From a virus: a DNA stretch of 22,638 nucleotides. The stretch covers positions 1 to 22,638 of the IMG/VR virus record IMGVR_UViG_3300033149_000507, one strand, 5' to 3'. Under the pieces are notes generated by a model. That model had not been told where the DNA came from and did not search any database. It worked only from the letters and a program-made list of their open reading frames with translations. This document shows, piece by piece, positions 16,065 to 22,132 of the stretch (position 1 is its first letter; every line of letters starts with the position of its first letter). Made by a program: the position numbers and the translations under genes.

Positions 16065-17150
16065 ATGCCAGAAACAGGAAAAGTAAGCGAATATTTAAAC
16101 GAGTTAACAGCAGAACCCGCAGACGATGACTTGTTCGACGTAACCGTATTGATCTCTACAGCGCCAGACGTTTGGCAATCTCAAAAGATGCGATACGAAG
16201 AGATAAAAAACGCTGCTGAAGGTGTGGCTATAGATGATGATCTGATAGTTATCGGTACAGGTACAGGAATAGAGGGTAGCACAGGCAAAGCAGGTGGCAT
16301 AGTAGGCGACGAAATGTCTTTATACATAGCTCAAAAGGACTTTTTTAATGGTGACGACTACGCATTTTGGCAAGGTGATGGAGGTGATAGTCAAATGAAT
16401 GCGCCATCGGGTAATATTGCCGTTATAAGTATCGACAACCAACCTAAAATAAGTGTATCGGACGGTGTTAATAGTGGTGTTGAATTGGGCTTTGGGTCTT
16501 CGGATGTAGTTAGAGTAGGCGGTACGGGGGGAGATGCAAAGCTTCAGATAAAATCAATTGGCAACGATGATACCACTTTCGGTATAGAGGCTTTTGATTC
16601 AGACGATGTATTACTGTTATCTCTTAGGGATGATGGGCAATTATTTCTTACAAACGGTACAGGAGTTAACAACATATCTACGGATAGTGATTTTTCAGGA
16701 GCTACCGACGATGAATTAAAAACTGCATTAGCTATAAAAGATTTTGTAGAGTCTCAATCTTCTGGCGGTTGGTTAGGCTCTGAGACACGAATAAAGATAG
16801 CTCCGTGGGATGTAGTCTCGTATAATGATAAAGACGGCGTATCTATTCAAGACGATGGGGGCGTAGTAAATGACGCAGCAGCTAAGATTACTACAATGGT
16901 AACGGGTGTATTTATTCCTACTGGCTACAGGGCAACGGCTTTTATGATAAACGCAAGCGCTAATATAGCCGTTGAGTTGTTTGAAAGCCAAATAGACGAT
17001 GCAACGGCAGTTTCAAAAGGCTCAGGAAATGCAAATACGGAAGTTAACATAACCAACGTAGACTCTACGACTACAAATTATCTCTCCATAATTATAGTAG
17101 AGGCAGGTAATGACATTTATGGAGGTTACATTACAATAGAAAAAATATAA
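16065..17150 (+). CDS. Tail fibre/receptor-binding protein
   Basis: This 361-residue protein has the layout of a phage tail fibre. The N terminus (KVSEYLNELTAEPADDDLFDV, here split as KVSEYLNELTA then PADDDLFDV) is the common fibre opening 'kiSe.n.lt....dDlf.v'. Residues 75-200 are Gly/Asp-rich beta, likely a trimeric shaft. STDSDFSGATDDELKTALAI (about 205-224) resembles the recurring fibre motif 'td..l.GasDd.latq.AIkdYv'. Residues 235-361 form a C-terminal tip domain that may bind the receptor. It is more GAT-rich for Asp (about 22 GAT to 18 GAC by my hand count) than neighbours such as 7586-8029 (5 to 11), suggesting exchange. It has its own promoter box and ends as TAATG into the next gene. 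Confidence 0.8.
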   Translation: MPETGKVSEYLNELTAEPADDDLFDVTVLISTAPDVWQSQKMRYEEIKNAAEGVAIDDDLIVIGTGTGIEGSTGKAGGIVGDEMSLYIAQKDFFNGDDYAFWQGDGGDSQMNAPSGNIAVISIDNQPKISVSDGVNSGVELGFGSSDVVRVGGTGGDAKLQIKSIGNDDTTFGIEAFDSDDVLLLSLRDDGQLFLTNGTGVNNISTDSDFSGATDDELKTALAIKDFVESQSSGGWLGSETRIKIAPWDVVSYNDKDGVSIQDDGGVVNDAAAKITTMVTGVFIPTGYRATAFMINASANIAVELFESQIDDATAVSKGSGNANTEVNITNVDSTTTNYLSIIIVEAGNDIYGGYITIEKI

Positions 17151-17497
17151 TGCAGCAAACTTACCCACACTTAAAAAATCAGTGTTGTAGGCTTAAAACA
17201 CAAGTTCCAGACTACACACTACAGAAGATAATAGACAATGCAGAAATGAACAATTCGGACGTATATCCCGCTCAGGATTCAGGTAATTTCATGCAATTTG
17301 ATATGACTAACGAGGCAGAGGGATACCCTTGTGTTCATTTAGGTGAAGAGGGGTGCACTATACACCCCCAGCGCCCAGCGCAATGCGCTTCTTTCCCTTT
17401 AACGGAAAAAAGTATAGAATTTTGCACAGGCTGTAGTTATACATTTGATGCGAATGAGAACAGGTCTGGATCATGTAACGGATGTAATGTAGTGTAA
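17150..17497 (+). CDS. YkgJ-like cysteine-cluster (zinc/iron-chelating) protein
   Basis: This 115-residue protein contains the core of the CxxCxxCC (YkgJ) family: CC at 12-13, then YPCVHLGEEGCTIHPQRPAQ followed by Cys and SFPL. The Cys61/Cys69/Cys79 with His72 and the 'RPaqC..fP' element are diagnostic. Two further CxxC pairs occur at 92-95 and 109-112. The family is described as metal or Fe-S binding, with little known biochemistry. The gene is locked into the tail-tip operon by 1-nt overlaps at both ends (TAATG), between the fibre and another tail-tip gene, so it is likely needed for tail assembly or function. No signal peptide is seen. Whether it is a virion part or an assembly factor is not determinable. 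Confidence 0.75.
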   Translation: MQQTYPHLKNQCCRLKTQVPDYTLQKIIDNAEMNNSDVYPAQDSGNFMQFDMTNEAEGYPCVHLGEEGCTIHPQRPAQCASFPLTEKSIEFCTGCSYTFDANENRSGSCNGCNVV

Positions 17498-18420
17498 TGG
17501 CAATTAGGGGAGACGCAGTAACAATAAATTTAACTTTTCTATCTAGCAAGATAGACGAGACGGAAGGGACTAACATATTCTTAAGTCCTAATACCATAGA
17601 TTGTTGCTACGAATTACCAATTTTAGCCGATCAATCAGACGACGACCCATTAAAAAACGACGTTACTAGGTTTTTAAAAGGTTACGAAACATCTATTACA
17701 AGCGTAGACTTATTCTTAACCAAACCAAGTGATTCGAGTTTCGTAGAGGTAGCTTTAACAGACGACACTTACGGCACGTTCTACGCTTTAGGGTTTCATT
17801 CTGACGAACTGGGACGCGATTATATAGGATATAGAGTAGATTGGAGGTTAGTATTAACCGCATTTGGTGAGGGCACTTACCAGATAAGAGCCGATAAAAC
17901 GGGCATACTTCCAAGCCTACCAAGCGACTACGATTTTGCTTATTGTGTGGCTAATTTCACAGCTAACAGGGCAGACGGTACTATAAGAATGAGCTTCGAG
18001 AACTCATATATTTTGGGCGACAGATTCGACGTAACTAAGCGCGTTTACTTCCCTAATAACTGGACTAACCAAGTAAGGGTAAAAGGTTTCTTTGGGGGCG
18101 ATAATAGCGACTACGAAAAGACTTTTACCAAGTACCGCGACCAAACCTTAAGAACGGTACAAGACAGGCAAATAGAACGTTATTCTATGCGTATAGATCA
18201 AGCACCCGCAGAGGTCCACAATTATATCAAAACGGAGTTAATGCAAGCCGATACTAAGACAGTAACGGACTACAACAGGGACAACCCTAACACGCACATA
18301 GAAACACCTGTAAGGAATCCAAGCGAATATAGACCAGAATATAGAGAAGACACCTTATTAGCTAACGTAAATGTAGACTTTGAAAGCCTATACGATAATA
18401 AGCTAAAAAAATATTGTTAG
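17497..18420 (+). CDS. Putative tail-tip structural protein
   Basis: This 307-residue protein is not recognised by family. The N-terminal two-thirds are beta-rich (GDAVTINLTFLSSKID, EVALTDDTYGTFYALGFHSD, GTYQIRADKTGILPSLPSDY), and the section FGGDNSDYEKTFTKYRDQTL, then RTVQDRQIERYSMRIDQAPA, suggests a helical linker followed by a C-terminal polar domain. It begins with a TAATG overlap with the cysteine-cluster gene and is the last gene before the lysis region, so it is probably a baseplate or receptor-contact protein. It has no membrane segment or enzyme motif. Confidence 0.6.
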   Translation: MAIRGDAVTINLTFLSSKIDETEGTNIFLSPNTIDCCYELPILADQSDDDPLKNDVTRFLKGYETSITSVDLFLTKPSDSSFVEVALTDDTYGTFYALGFHSDELGRDYIGYRVDWRLVLTAFGEGTYQIRADKTGILPSLPSDYDFAYCVANFTANRADGTIRMSFENSYILGDRFDVTKRVYFPNNWTNQVRVKGFFGGDNSDYEKTFTKYRDQTLRTVQDRQIERYSMRIDQAPAEVHNYIKTELMQADTKTVTDYNRDNPNTHIETPVRNPSEYRPEYREDTLLANVNVDFESLYDNKLKKYC

Positions 18421-18455
18421 AATGAATGTATGTAATAATAAAAATCATTCTTTTT
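18419..18455 (+). terminator. Weak terminator-like hairpin after the tail operon
   Basis: AGAATGA (18419-18425) pairs with TCATTCT (18445-18451), followed by a short T run to 18455. The stem is only 7 bp, A/T-rich, with a 19-nt loop, and it overlaps the start of the next small ORF. It may only modulate read-through between the tail and lysis genes. Confidence 0.25.
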
Positions 18456-18620
18456 ATCATGTTCTTAGAAAGGACATGGGAAAAAATACGCTACTCTCAG
18501 GGGTTTCACATAGCTTACTTTACTCTAATGCTATCAATCGAAAAATGGAAACATGTTAAAAGACACAATAATAGACATAAGCGCGCCGCTTCTGGTAGTA
18601 GGTGTTGGATGGATGACTAA
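18426..18620 (+). CDS. Possible small membrane protein before the holin
   Basis: This 64-residue frame has a hydrophobic N terminus (MYVIIKIILFIMFLERTW) and a second moderately hydrophobic stretch (GFHIAYFTLMLSIEKW), then a basic tail that overlaps the holin frame by 68 nt. It would fill the otherwise empty 132 nt between the tail and holin genes. The long overlap and the low-complexity, Arg/Lys-rich end make it less certain than its neighbours. Alternative start: ATG at 18459. If real, a lysis accessory such as an antiholin is possible. Confidence 0.35.
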   Translation: MYVIIKIILFIMFLERTWEKIRYSQGFHIAYFTLMLSIEKWKHVKRHNNRHKRAASGSRCWMDD

Positions 18621-18804
18621 CATAGTCGTTGAAGATCATATGGCACTAGCTGAGGTAGTAGAAGCATATTGTAAGATGGCTATCACATTAGGCACAACAG
18701 GCTACGCGCTGTGGATGCTCTTTAAAAGGGGCAATACCAAGCAAAAAGAAGAGATTAAAAAACATATTGAGGAAACCATAAAGGAAACTTTAAAAAATGA
18801 GTGA
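18553..18804 (+). CDS. Putative holin
   Basis: This 83-residue protein has two probable membrane helices, about residues 8-26 (DISAPLLVVGVGWMTNIVV) and 42-58 (MAITLGTTGYALWMLFK), followed by a strongly charged Lys/Glu tail (residues 60-83). Size, two helices, charged cytoplasmic tail and a directly overlapping endolysin gene (8-nt overlap, ATGAGTGA) fit a class II-like holin that opens the inner membrane to release the lysin at a set time. Holins are too diverse to assign by sequence alone, so the call is based on topology and context. Confidence 0.65.
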   Translation: MLKDTIIDISAPLLVVGVGWMTNIVVEDHMALAEVVEAYCKMAITLGTTGYALWMLFKRGNTKQKEEIKKHIEETIKETLKNE

Positions 18805-19273
18805 ATCGGAAATACTAAGAGGTATCAAGGATTATTTCGAGGTTTACGAGTTTATAGACAAGCGCACCTTTGACAAATACGGCGAGAAGTCTTGGCAGTT
18901 TATCGACATTAGATTGTTACATACTATCCTAATCATACGCGACGAACTAGACAAGCCTATGACTATTAACAACTGGAAATGGGGCGGGGGATTCTCTCAG
19001 CGCGGTTTAAGAACTAACATAAGCCATATCGTAAGCAAGAAAACGGACGCGGGCAAACTGTACCTATCTGCTCATACAATGGGAAAAGCTGTTGATTTTG
19101 ACGTTAAAGGCATGACAGCCCCAGAGGTTCGGGAGTGGTTACAGGATAACGAGGACTTATTACCCTATAAAATAAGACTTGAAAACAATATGAACGGCAA
19201 GCCTATTAACTGGGTTCATCTTGACGTTTATTACCTAGAAAGAAACCCTAAAATTTATTTATTTGACGTATGA
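18797..19273 (+). CDS. Endolysin: M15-type zinc peptidase
   Basis: This 158-residue protein carries the M15 peptidase zinc motif: SAHTMGKAVDFDV gives His93 and Asp100 as two ligands, and the distal INWVHLDV gives His141 as the third. Glu129 in IRLEN is a plausible catalytic residue. It resembles the short M15 (D-Ala-D-Ala carboxypeptidase/L,D-type) lysins of many Bacteroidota phages, which cut peptide crosslinks of peptidoglycan. The N-terminal 45 residues are helical and have no signal peptide, so export would require the holin upstream, whose stop overlaps this start by 8 nt. The next gene overlaps by 4 nt. No separate cell-wall-binding domain is visible. Confidence 0.85.
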   Translation: MSESEILRGIKDYFEVYEFIDKRTFDKYGEKSWQFIDIRLLHTILIIRDELDKPMTINNWKWGGGFSQRGLRTNISHIVSKKTDAGKLYLSAHTMGKAVDFDVKGMTAPEVREWLQDNEDLLPYKIRLENNMNGKPINWVHLDVYYLERNPKIYLFDV

Positions 19274-19527
19274 AAAAACCATTTAAAGAAACTAAAGCGT
19301 TCGGACTTATTAAAGGACTATTGCAAGACGGTTTACAATCTGTTCCAGTAGTAGGAACTATTGTAACCAACTTAAAAGAGGACACCAAAGAGAACCCCGC
19401 AGGCAAATTAAAGCTAACAGCATGGGACGGCTACCGCCTTGTTATTGGCGCGGCTATCGTTTACGCTCTGCATAAGGGAGTATCTAAGGAAATTATAACT
19501 TTTGTACTTGAGGCAATCGGCTTGTAA
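19270..19527 (+). CDS. Small membrane-associated protein in lysis cassette
   Basis: This 85-residue protein starts within the endolysin stop (ATGA overlap, 4 nt) and ends as TAATG with the next gene. The N-terminal half is amphipathic and basic (FKETKAFGLIKGLLQDGLQS). A hydrophobic segment at about 55-68 (RLVIGAAIVYALHK) could span or lie on the membrane, followed by an amphipathic helix. Short proteins with this layout follow lysins in Bacteroidota phages, but the role (second holin, antiholin, or lysis accessory) is unknown. Confidence 0.6.
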   Translation: MKKPFKETKAFGLIKGLLQDGLQSVPVVGTIVTNLKEDTKENPAGKLKLTAWDGYRLVIGAAIVYALHKGVSKEIITFVLEAIGL

Positions 19528-19736
19528 TGAACATAGACGCTCAAACATTAGCTAAATACCCCTTACCCGCTATGCTTTTAATTGCTTTGGGTGTTATTGG
19601 TTATCTATACCACCAAGACAAAGAAGCCTCTTTAATAAGGGACGAAAAGCAAGACGCTAAGATTGAGCAATGGATAGAGAAGTACGACGATCTGAACGAG
19701 AAGTATAACGAACTAGCCAGAAAATGCGGAAGTTAA
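19527..19736 (+). CDS. Putative inner-membrane spanin subunit (i-spanin)
   Basis: This 69-residue protein has one N-terminal membrane helix (about 12-29, PLPAMLLIALGVIGYLYH) and then a charged coiled coil through residue 66 (KIEQWIEKYDDLNEKYNELA). That is the topology of an i-spanin: a signal-anchor in the inner membrane with a periplasmic coiled coil. The next gene overlaps by 13 nt and encodes a lipoprotein with coiled coils, the expected o-spanin partner. Together they would fuse inner and outer membranes at the final step of lysis. Topology-based call; it is shorter than most known i-spanins. Confidence 0.6.
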   Translation: MNIDAQTLAKYPLPAMLLIALGVIGYLYHQDKEASLIRDEKQDAKIEQWIEKYDDLNEKYNELARKCGS

Positions 19737-20149
19737 TTCTATTAATACTATGCTTTAGCCTGTTTTCTTGTGGTGACAAATTAATAGAATCTGAAAGAGA
19801 CGTTCTAACGTACACAATTAATCACGACAGCATATTACAACAGATTGACAATAAAAAGCGCTTAGAGGGGCTTAAAATGGATTCTATTAGTAGATTAGCT
19901 AAAGAGATTACCCGACTTAACACAATGAAGGAGGTTAATATGCTTAATCACTTCGAGAAAGTAAAGGATTCTTTAGTACACGAATTAGAGATAGAACACA
20001 AAATAGTACATCAATTACAGGAATTACCCAGAGATTCTATTATATTTGACACGATATACGAGTATATTACTGTTTATGATACCGTTAAAATATACGATAC
20101 TGTTACAGTCAAGTACTCCAAGTTTAACAAAAAACGAGTCAAAAAATGA
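19724..20149 (+). CDS. Lipoprotein, putative outer-membrane spanin subunit (o-spanin)
   Basis: This 141-residue protein has a lipoprotein signal: positively charged N terminus (RK), hydrophobic LILLILCFSLFS and lipobox L13-F14-S15-C16, then G17. The mature chain is a long charged coiled coil (for example KRLEGLKMDSISRLAKEITR, about 46-65) with a C-terminal segment rich in Asp-Thr-Ile/Tyr repeats (DTIYEYITVYDTVKIYDTVT) and a basic end. It overlaps the i-spanin candidate by 13 nt and the next lipoprotein start by 4 nt. o-spanins are usually shorter (40-110 residues) and often proline-rich, so this would be a long variant. Its other possibility is a virion or envelope lipoprotein. Confidence 0.6.
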   Translation: MRKLILLILCFSLFSCGDKLIESERDVLTYTINHDSILQQIDNKKRLEGLKMDSISRLAKEITRLNTMKEVNMLNHFEKVKDSLVHELEIEHKIVHQLQELPRDSIIFDTIYEYITVYDTVKIYDTVTVKYSKFNKKRVKK

Positions 20150-20427
20150 AAAAAATAGCTTTAGTATTGCTTGTTGCTCTAGTTGGATGCAGTAAGGAAC
20201 AGGACGGACAATGTAGTATTTGCACCGTAACAATAACGGACGATTTAACAGGGGCTAACAGCACCACAGTAAAACAAACCGAGAGACACGGGCAAAGCTC
20301 AGGAGCTTGTAGTATGTCGCAAGACGAATTTAAGAGCGAATTAGCAAGCGAAGCGGCTAACGGCGTGGAAGTGCTAAACGCCCAAGGCATTAACGCGACT
20401 TACTCCGTAGATTGCGCTTATGAATAA
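20146..20427 (+). CDS. Second small lipoprotein with four conserved-looking cysteines
   Basis: This 93-residue protein has a lipoprotein signal peptide (KKIALVLLVALVG) with lipobox L12-V13-G14-C15. The mature part has four cysteines (23, 26, 55, 90), allowing two disulfides, and a Thr/Ser-rich beta region (TVTITDDLTGANSTTVKQTE) followed by a helix. Small proteins of this style occur in Bacteroidota genomes without assigned function. It is the last gene of the lysis cassette, overlapping the o-spanin candidate by 4 nt. A phage-encoded outer-membrane lipoprotein could serve in superinfection exclusion or in blocking receptor reuse; this is only a hypothesis. It precedes the terminator pair. Confidence 0.65.
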   Translation: MKKIALVLLVALVGCSKEQDGQCSICTVTITDDLTGANSTTVKQTERHGQSSGACSMSQDEFKSELASEAANGVEVLNAQGINATYSVDCAYE

Positions 20428-20454
20428 CGGTTGACTACTGACCTAGATCGACCC

Positions 20455-20492
20455 GAAGAGCCGTTACATTAATTTGTTTCGGCTTTTCTTTT
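20455..20492 (+). terminator. First intrinsic terminator after the lysis genes
   Basis: GAAGAGCCG (20455-20463) pairs with CGGCTTTTC (20480-20488) with one G-U pair and a 16-nt loop, followed by a T run to 20492. An overlapping alternative pairing, TAACGG (20425-20430) with CCGTTA (20461-20466), begins in the stop codon of the lipoprotein gene. The two pairings are mutually exclusive. Confidence 0.55.
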
Positions 20493-20533
20493 GTTTATAT
20501 TCGCCCTTTATTTACGTTCGGTTATAAGCGATT

Positions 20534-20570
20534 AGCCCCAATAGAAGAGTTCTAAAGGGGCTTTTCTTTT
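20534..20570 (+). terminator. Second intrinsic terminator in the boundary region
   Basis: AGCCCC (20534-20539) pairs with GGGGCT (20557-20562), with an inner AGAA/TTCT stem in the loop, followed by TTTTCTTTT. It is a compact G/C stem with a T-rich tail, and it shares the 13-mer GGCTTTTCTTTTG (20559-20571) with the first terminator (20481-20493). Together they close the late transcript. Confidence 0.75.
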
Positions 20571-20653
20571 GCCCGTCAATTAAGGAAAATGTAACTTTTT
20601 TTAAAAAAAACTGTATAAAAGTTAGGTATTAACAATTAGATATATTAGTTTAG
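20568..20653 (+). promoter_or_regulatory. Candidate promoter region for the right-end genes
   Basis: Two candidate pairs are visible. TTTG (20568-20571), 20 nt, then TAACTTTT (20592-20599) fits the Bacteroidota -33/-7 spacing with one mismatch in the -7 box. TTAG (20622-20625), 20 nt, then TAGTTTAG (20646-20653) has one mismatch in each box and lies 23 nt before the next start. The gap 20428-20676 otherwise holds only the two terminators; I see no gene in it. Confidence 0.4.
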
Positions 20654-20676
20654 CCTTATAATTAACAACTAAAGAT

Positions 20677-20925
20677 ATGACACCACTAGAAACAATTAAA
20701 CAAATAGAAGAGCTACAAGATCAACAAGCAGAATTATTAACTAAATGGGAACTAAAAGAAAAGGAGCTAGAAGCCCATAGAAACAACCAACTATTAAAAC
20801 TTGGTTTAATGCCTATAGACGACGAATATTTCGACAAAGAGCAGGAGTTAACAATAGAGATACACAAGACCAAGCTACAATACTATTACAATATTGTACG
20901 CATTAACACATTAGTAAAATTATAA
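20677..20925 (+). CDS. Small coiled-coil protein, first gene of the right-end cluster
   Basis: This 82-residue protein is helical and Glu/Lys/Gln-rich (ETIKQIEELQDQQAELLTKW, LKEKELEAHRNNQLL), with a second helix around DEYFDKEQELTIEIHKTKLQ. It has no cysteines or membrane segment and is not recognised. The start follows the promoter region with an A-rich leader, and the stop overlaps the next ATG by 1 nt (TAATG). It opens a new transcription unit, probably of early or accessory genes. Function unknown. Confidence 0.7.
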   Translation: MTPLETIKQIEELQDQQAELLTKWELKEKELEAHRNNQLLKLGLMPIDDEYFDKEQELTIEIHKTKLQYYYNIVRINTLVKL

Positions 20926-21194
20926 TGATAACAGGAAACCCAGAACAAGACGCGCAAACGTTTATAAACAGAGGCGTATTAATTGAGCTTTGCGAGTGCG
21001 ATAATTGCAACGAAATGGTAGAGGCAGAACAGATAAAACCCGAAACCGACAATCTCTGCGACGATTGCAAGAAACTAGATTTTTGCATTTGTGGCGAAGT
21101 GTTAGACGAGTGCTTATACTGCAAGCCGTCTAAGGTTGATCTATTTCAAAAGATTAGAGGCTTTTGGATTGGGTTAATGCAGGATTTTATATAA
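20925..21194 (+). CDS. Small cysteine-rich, zinc-ribbon-like protein
   Basis: This 89-residue protein has nine cysteines in two clusters. The first (C25xxC28 in CDNC and C45xxC48 in CDDC) has the spacing of a zinc ribbon, and the second (C54 and C56 in CIC, C63xxC66 in CLYC) suggests another metal site. The last 20 residues are hydrophobic and aromatic (KIRGFWIGLMQDFI), possibly a membrane or protein contact. It is coupled to the preceding gene by TAATG. Its stop is part of TAACG. It might bind DNA, RNA or protein; no family is recognised. Confidence 0.7.
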   Translation: MITGNPEQDAQTFINRGVLIELCECDNCNEMVEAEQIKPETDNLCDDCKKLDFCICGEVLDECLYCKPSKVDLFQKIRGFWIGLMQDFI

Positions 21195-21240
21195 CGTTGA
21201 ATCTATGGGTAGTTATTGCCCGACTAAATACAGATAAATT

Positions 21241-21468
21241 ATGACTAAAGAACAAATTAAACAATGGCTTATAAATGACGGTCAAGTACCTGAGGGTTGT
21301 GAAAACAATGAATATTGGAGTCATTGGTATGATGTAATACACAGAATGTTACAAGGGCAATCATTACCTATAGATAGTGTTAGCAACTGCGATGTTATTT
21401 TCGAAAAGGCATCTAAGTTTCCTGATGAAGATATAGAATGTGATGCAACCGAAGCCGATATTTATTAG
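21241..21468 (+). CDS. Small acidic protein of unknown function
   Basis: This 75-residue protein has a helical N terminus (MTKEQIKQWLINDGQVPEGC) with aromatic residues (NNEYWSHWYDVIHRMLQ) and an acidic end. Three cysteines (residue 20, then near 50 and 67) are spread out. It uses GAT for seven of eight Asp codons by my count, unlike the structural genes, suggesting separate acquisition. The 46 nt upstream contain no clear promoter. It is not recognised. Confidence 0.6.
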   Translation: MTKEQIKQWLINDGQVPEGCENNEYWSHWYDVIHRMLQGQSLPIDSVSNCDVIFEKASKFPDEDIECDATEADIY

Positions 21469-21475
21469 TTGTTGC

Positions 21476-21499
21476 TAACGTTTAGTATAACAAGCGTTA
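21476..21499 (+). repeat. Short inverted repeat after a small gene (TAACG/CGTTA)
   Basis: TAACG (21476-21480) and CGTTA (21495-21499) flank a 14-nt spacer in the gap between two small genes. The element shares its TAACG start with the 3' ends of four neighbouring genes. It resembles gene-3' repeats seen in Bacteroidota genomes, but it is short. Confidence 0.35.
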
Positions 21500-21529
21500 A
21501 GTCTTAAATTAATAGATAAAAAATGAATT

Positions 21530-21751
21530 ATGAGTAAAGAAATAGGTAAGCAAAAAGTAACTGACAATGATTGTTATACATTGTTATATACCGTTTTGGA
21601 AAAGTATGTTAGTTATGTGATGGATGCAGAGGGAACTGATTTTATAAGCATACATGATAATAGGTGTATGAGCGATGTTAAATTTACAGACGAGGAATGG
21701 AAAATATTAGAAAAAATATCTGAAAAAATTAATTACCCAAATGGTATCTAA
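21530..21751 (+). CDS. Small protein of unknown function
   Basis: This 73-residue protein has a mixed alpha/beta look: DNDCYTLLYTVLEKYVSYVM, then a beta pair with TDFISIHDNRCMSD, and a C-terminal helix (DEEWKILEKISEKINYP). The start at 21530 is preceded by an out-of-frame ATG at 21523. The stop lies in TAACG and is followed by a hairpin. Mostly GAT for Asp (about five of seven). Function unknown. Confidence 0.6.
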   Translation: MSKEIGKQKVTDNDCYTLLYTVLEKYVSYVMDAEGTDFISIHDNRCMSDVKFTDEEWKILEKISEKINYPNGI

Positions 21752-21759
21752 CGGTTTGG

Positions 21760-21788
21760 CTATGCGCCTGTACTTGTATGGCGTATAG
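21760..21788 (+). repeat. Intergenic hairpin after the gene ending at 21751
   Basis: CTATGCGCC (21760-21768) pairs with GGCGTATAG (21780-21788) with one G-U pair and an 11-nt loop. It lies 9 nt after the TAACG stop context. No T run follows closely, so it is not a typical terminator; it could stabilise mRNA or be part of a mobile repeat. Confidence 0.5.
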
Positions 21789-21815
21789 GTATTGTTGTAA
21801 ATCTTTTAAAAATAC

Positions 21816-21908
21816 GGGTAAAATGAACAAACTTATAATAGATAACAGAACAGAATTAACAGGGTAAAATGAACAAACTTATAATAGATAACAGAACAGA
21901 ATTAACAG
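21816..21908 (+). repeat. 46-bp direct tandem duplication spanning a start codon
   Basis: The 46-nt unit beginning GGGTAAAATGAAC at 21816 is repeated without mismatch at 21862, and the match runs one base further to 21908. It duplicates the translation start and first 13 codons of the gene at 21869. As 46 is not a multiple of 3, the first copy reads into a stop. The perfect identity suggests a recent event. Confidence 0.95.
21823..21867 (+). CDS. Leader minigene (14 codons) made by tandem duplication
   Basis: The upstream copy of the duplicated start reads MNKLIIDNRTELTG and stops at TAA 21865-21867, one base before the ATG of the full gene at 21869. The first 13 residues equal the N terminus of the downstream protein. 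It has the same A-rich leader (GGGTAAAATG), so ribosomes may initiate at either ATG. Whether it is translated, and whether it couples to or competes with the main gene, is not known. Confidence 0.4.
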   Translation: MNKLIIDNRTELTG

Positions 21909-22075
21909 ACTTTGAAGCGGTTACTTTGGTTGGCAGAGTAATAAAGCAAGGTAGAATAAGCAATGACGGTAAACAGTATTGCTACGGTACAGAAATAACG
22001 ATTGAAGATAAAGAGTATATGATATGGACAGACCTAAATAAAAAGAGCGATAGGTTTGTGATAACTACTCGGTAG
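21869..22075 (+). CDS. Small conserved-looking phage protein of unknown function
   Basis: This 68-residue protein appears beta-rich (AVTLVGRVIKQGRISNDGKQ, then YCYGTEITIEDKEYMIWTDL) with the ending NKKSDRFVITTR. I recognise the general pattern from small proteins in Flavobacterium-type phages, but no function is known to me. Its start and first 13 codons are duplicated upstream, leaving a 14-codon leader ORF ending one base before this ATG. It is followed after 57 nt by the next gene, or 9 nt if that gene uses a TTG start. Confidence 0.65.
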   Translation: MNKLIIDNRTELTDFEAVTLVGRVIKQGRISNDGKQYCYGTEITIEDKEYMIWTDLNKKSDRFVITTR

Positions 22076-22100
22076 TATTTTTAATTGTTTACAATAAAAT

Positions 22101-22108
22101 TAGTTTTG
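22101..22108 (+). promoter_or_regulatory. Candidate -7 box before the gene at 22133
   Basis: TAGTTTTG matches TAnnTTTG and lies 24 nt before the ATG at 22133. No matching -33 TTTG is clear. If it is a promoter, the TTG start at 22085 would not be on its transcript, supporting the ATG start. Confidence 0.3.
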
Positions 22109-22132
22109 AACGATTTAAAAAATGAAATGATT

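Noticed and set aside
20428-20470. tRNA or tRNA-like structure in the boundary region
   Set aside because: There is no T-loop GTTCGAAT-like box and no cloverleaf can be drawn; terminator hairpins explain the pairing.
21471-21503. Integron attC site
   Set aside because: GCTAAC and GTTAAGT resemble attC core boxes, but the span is about 30 bp, shorter than known attC sites, the left box does not match RYYYAAC, and no integron integrase is seen.
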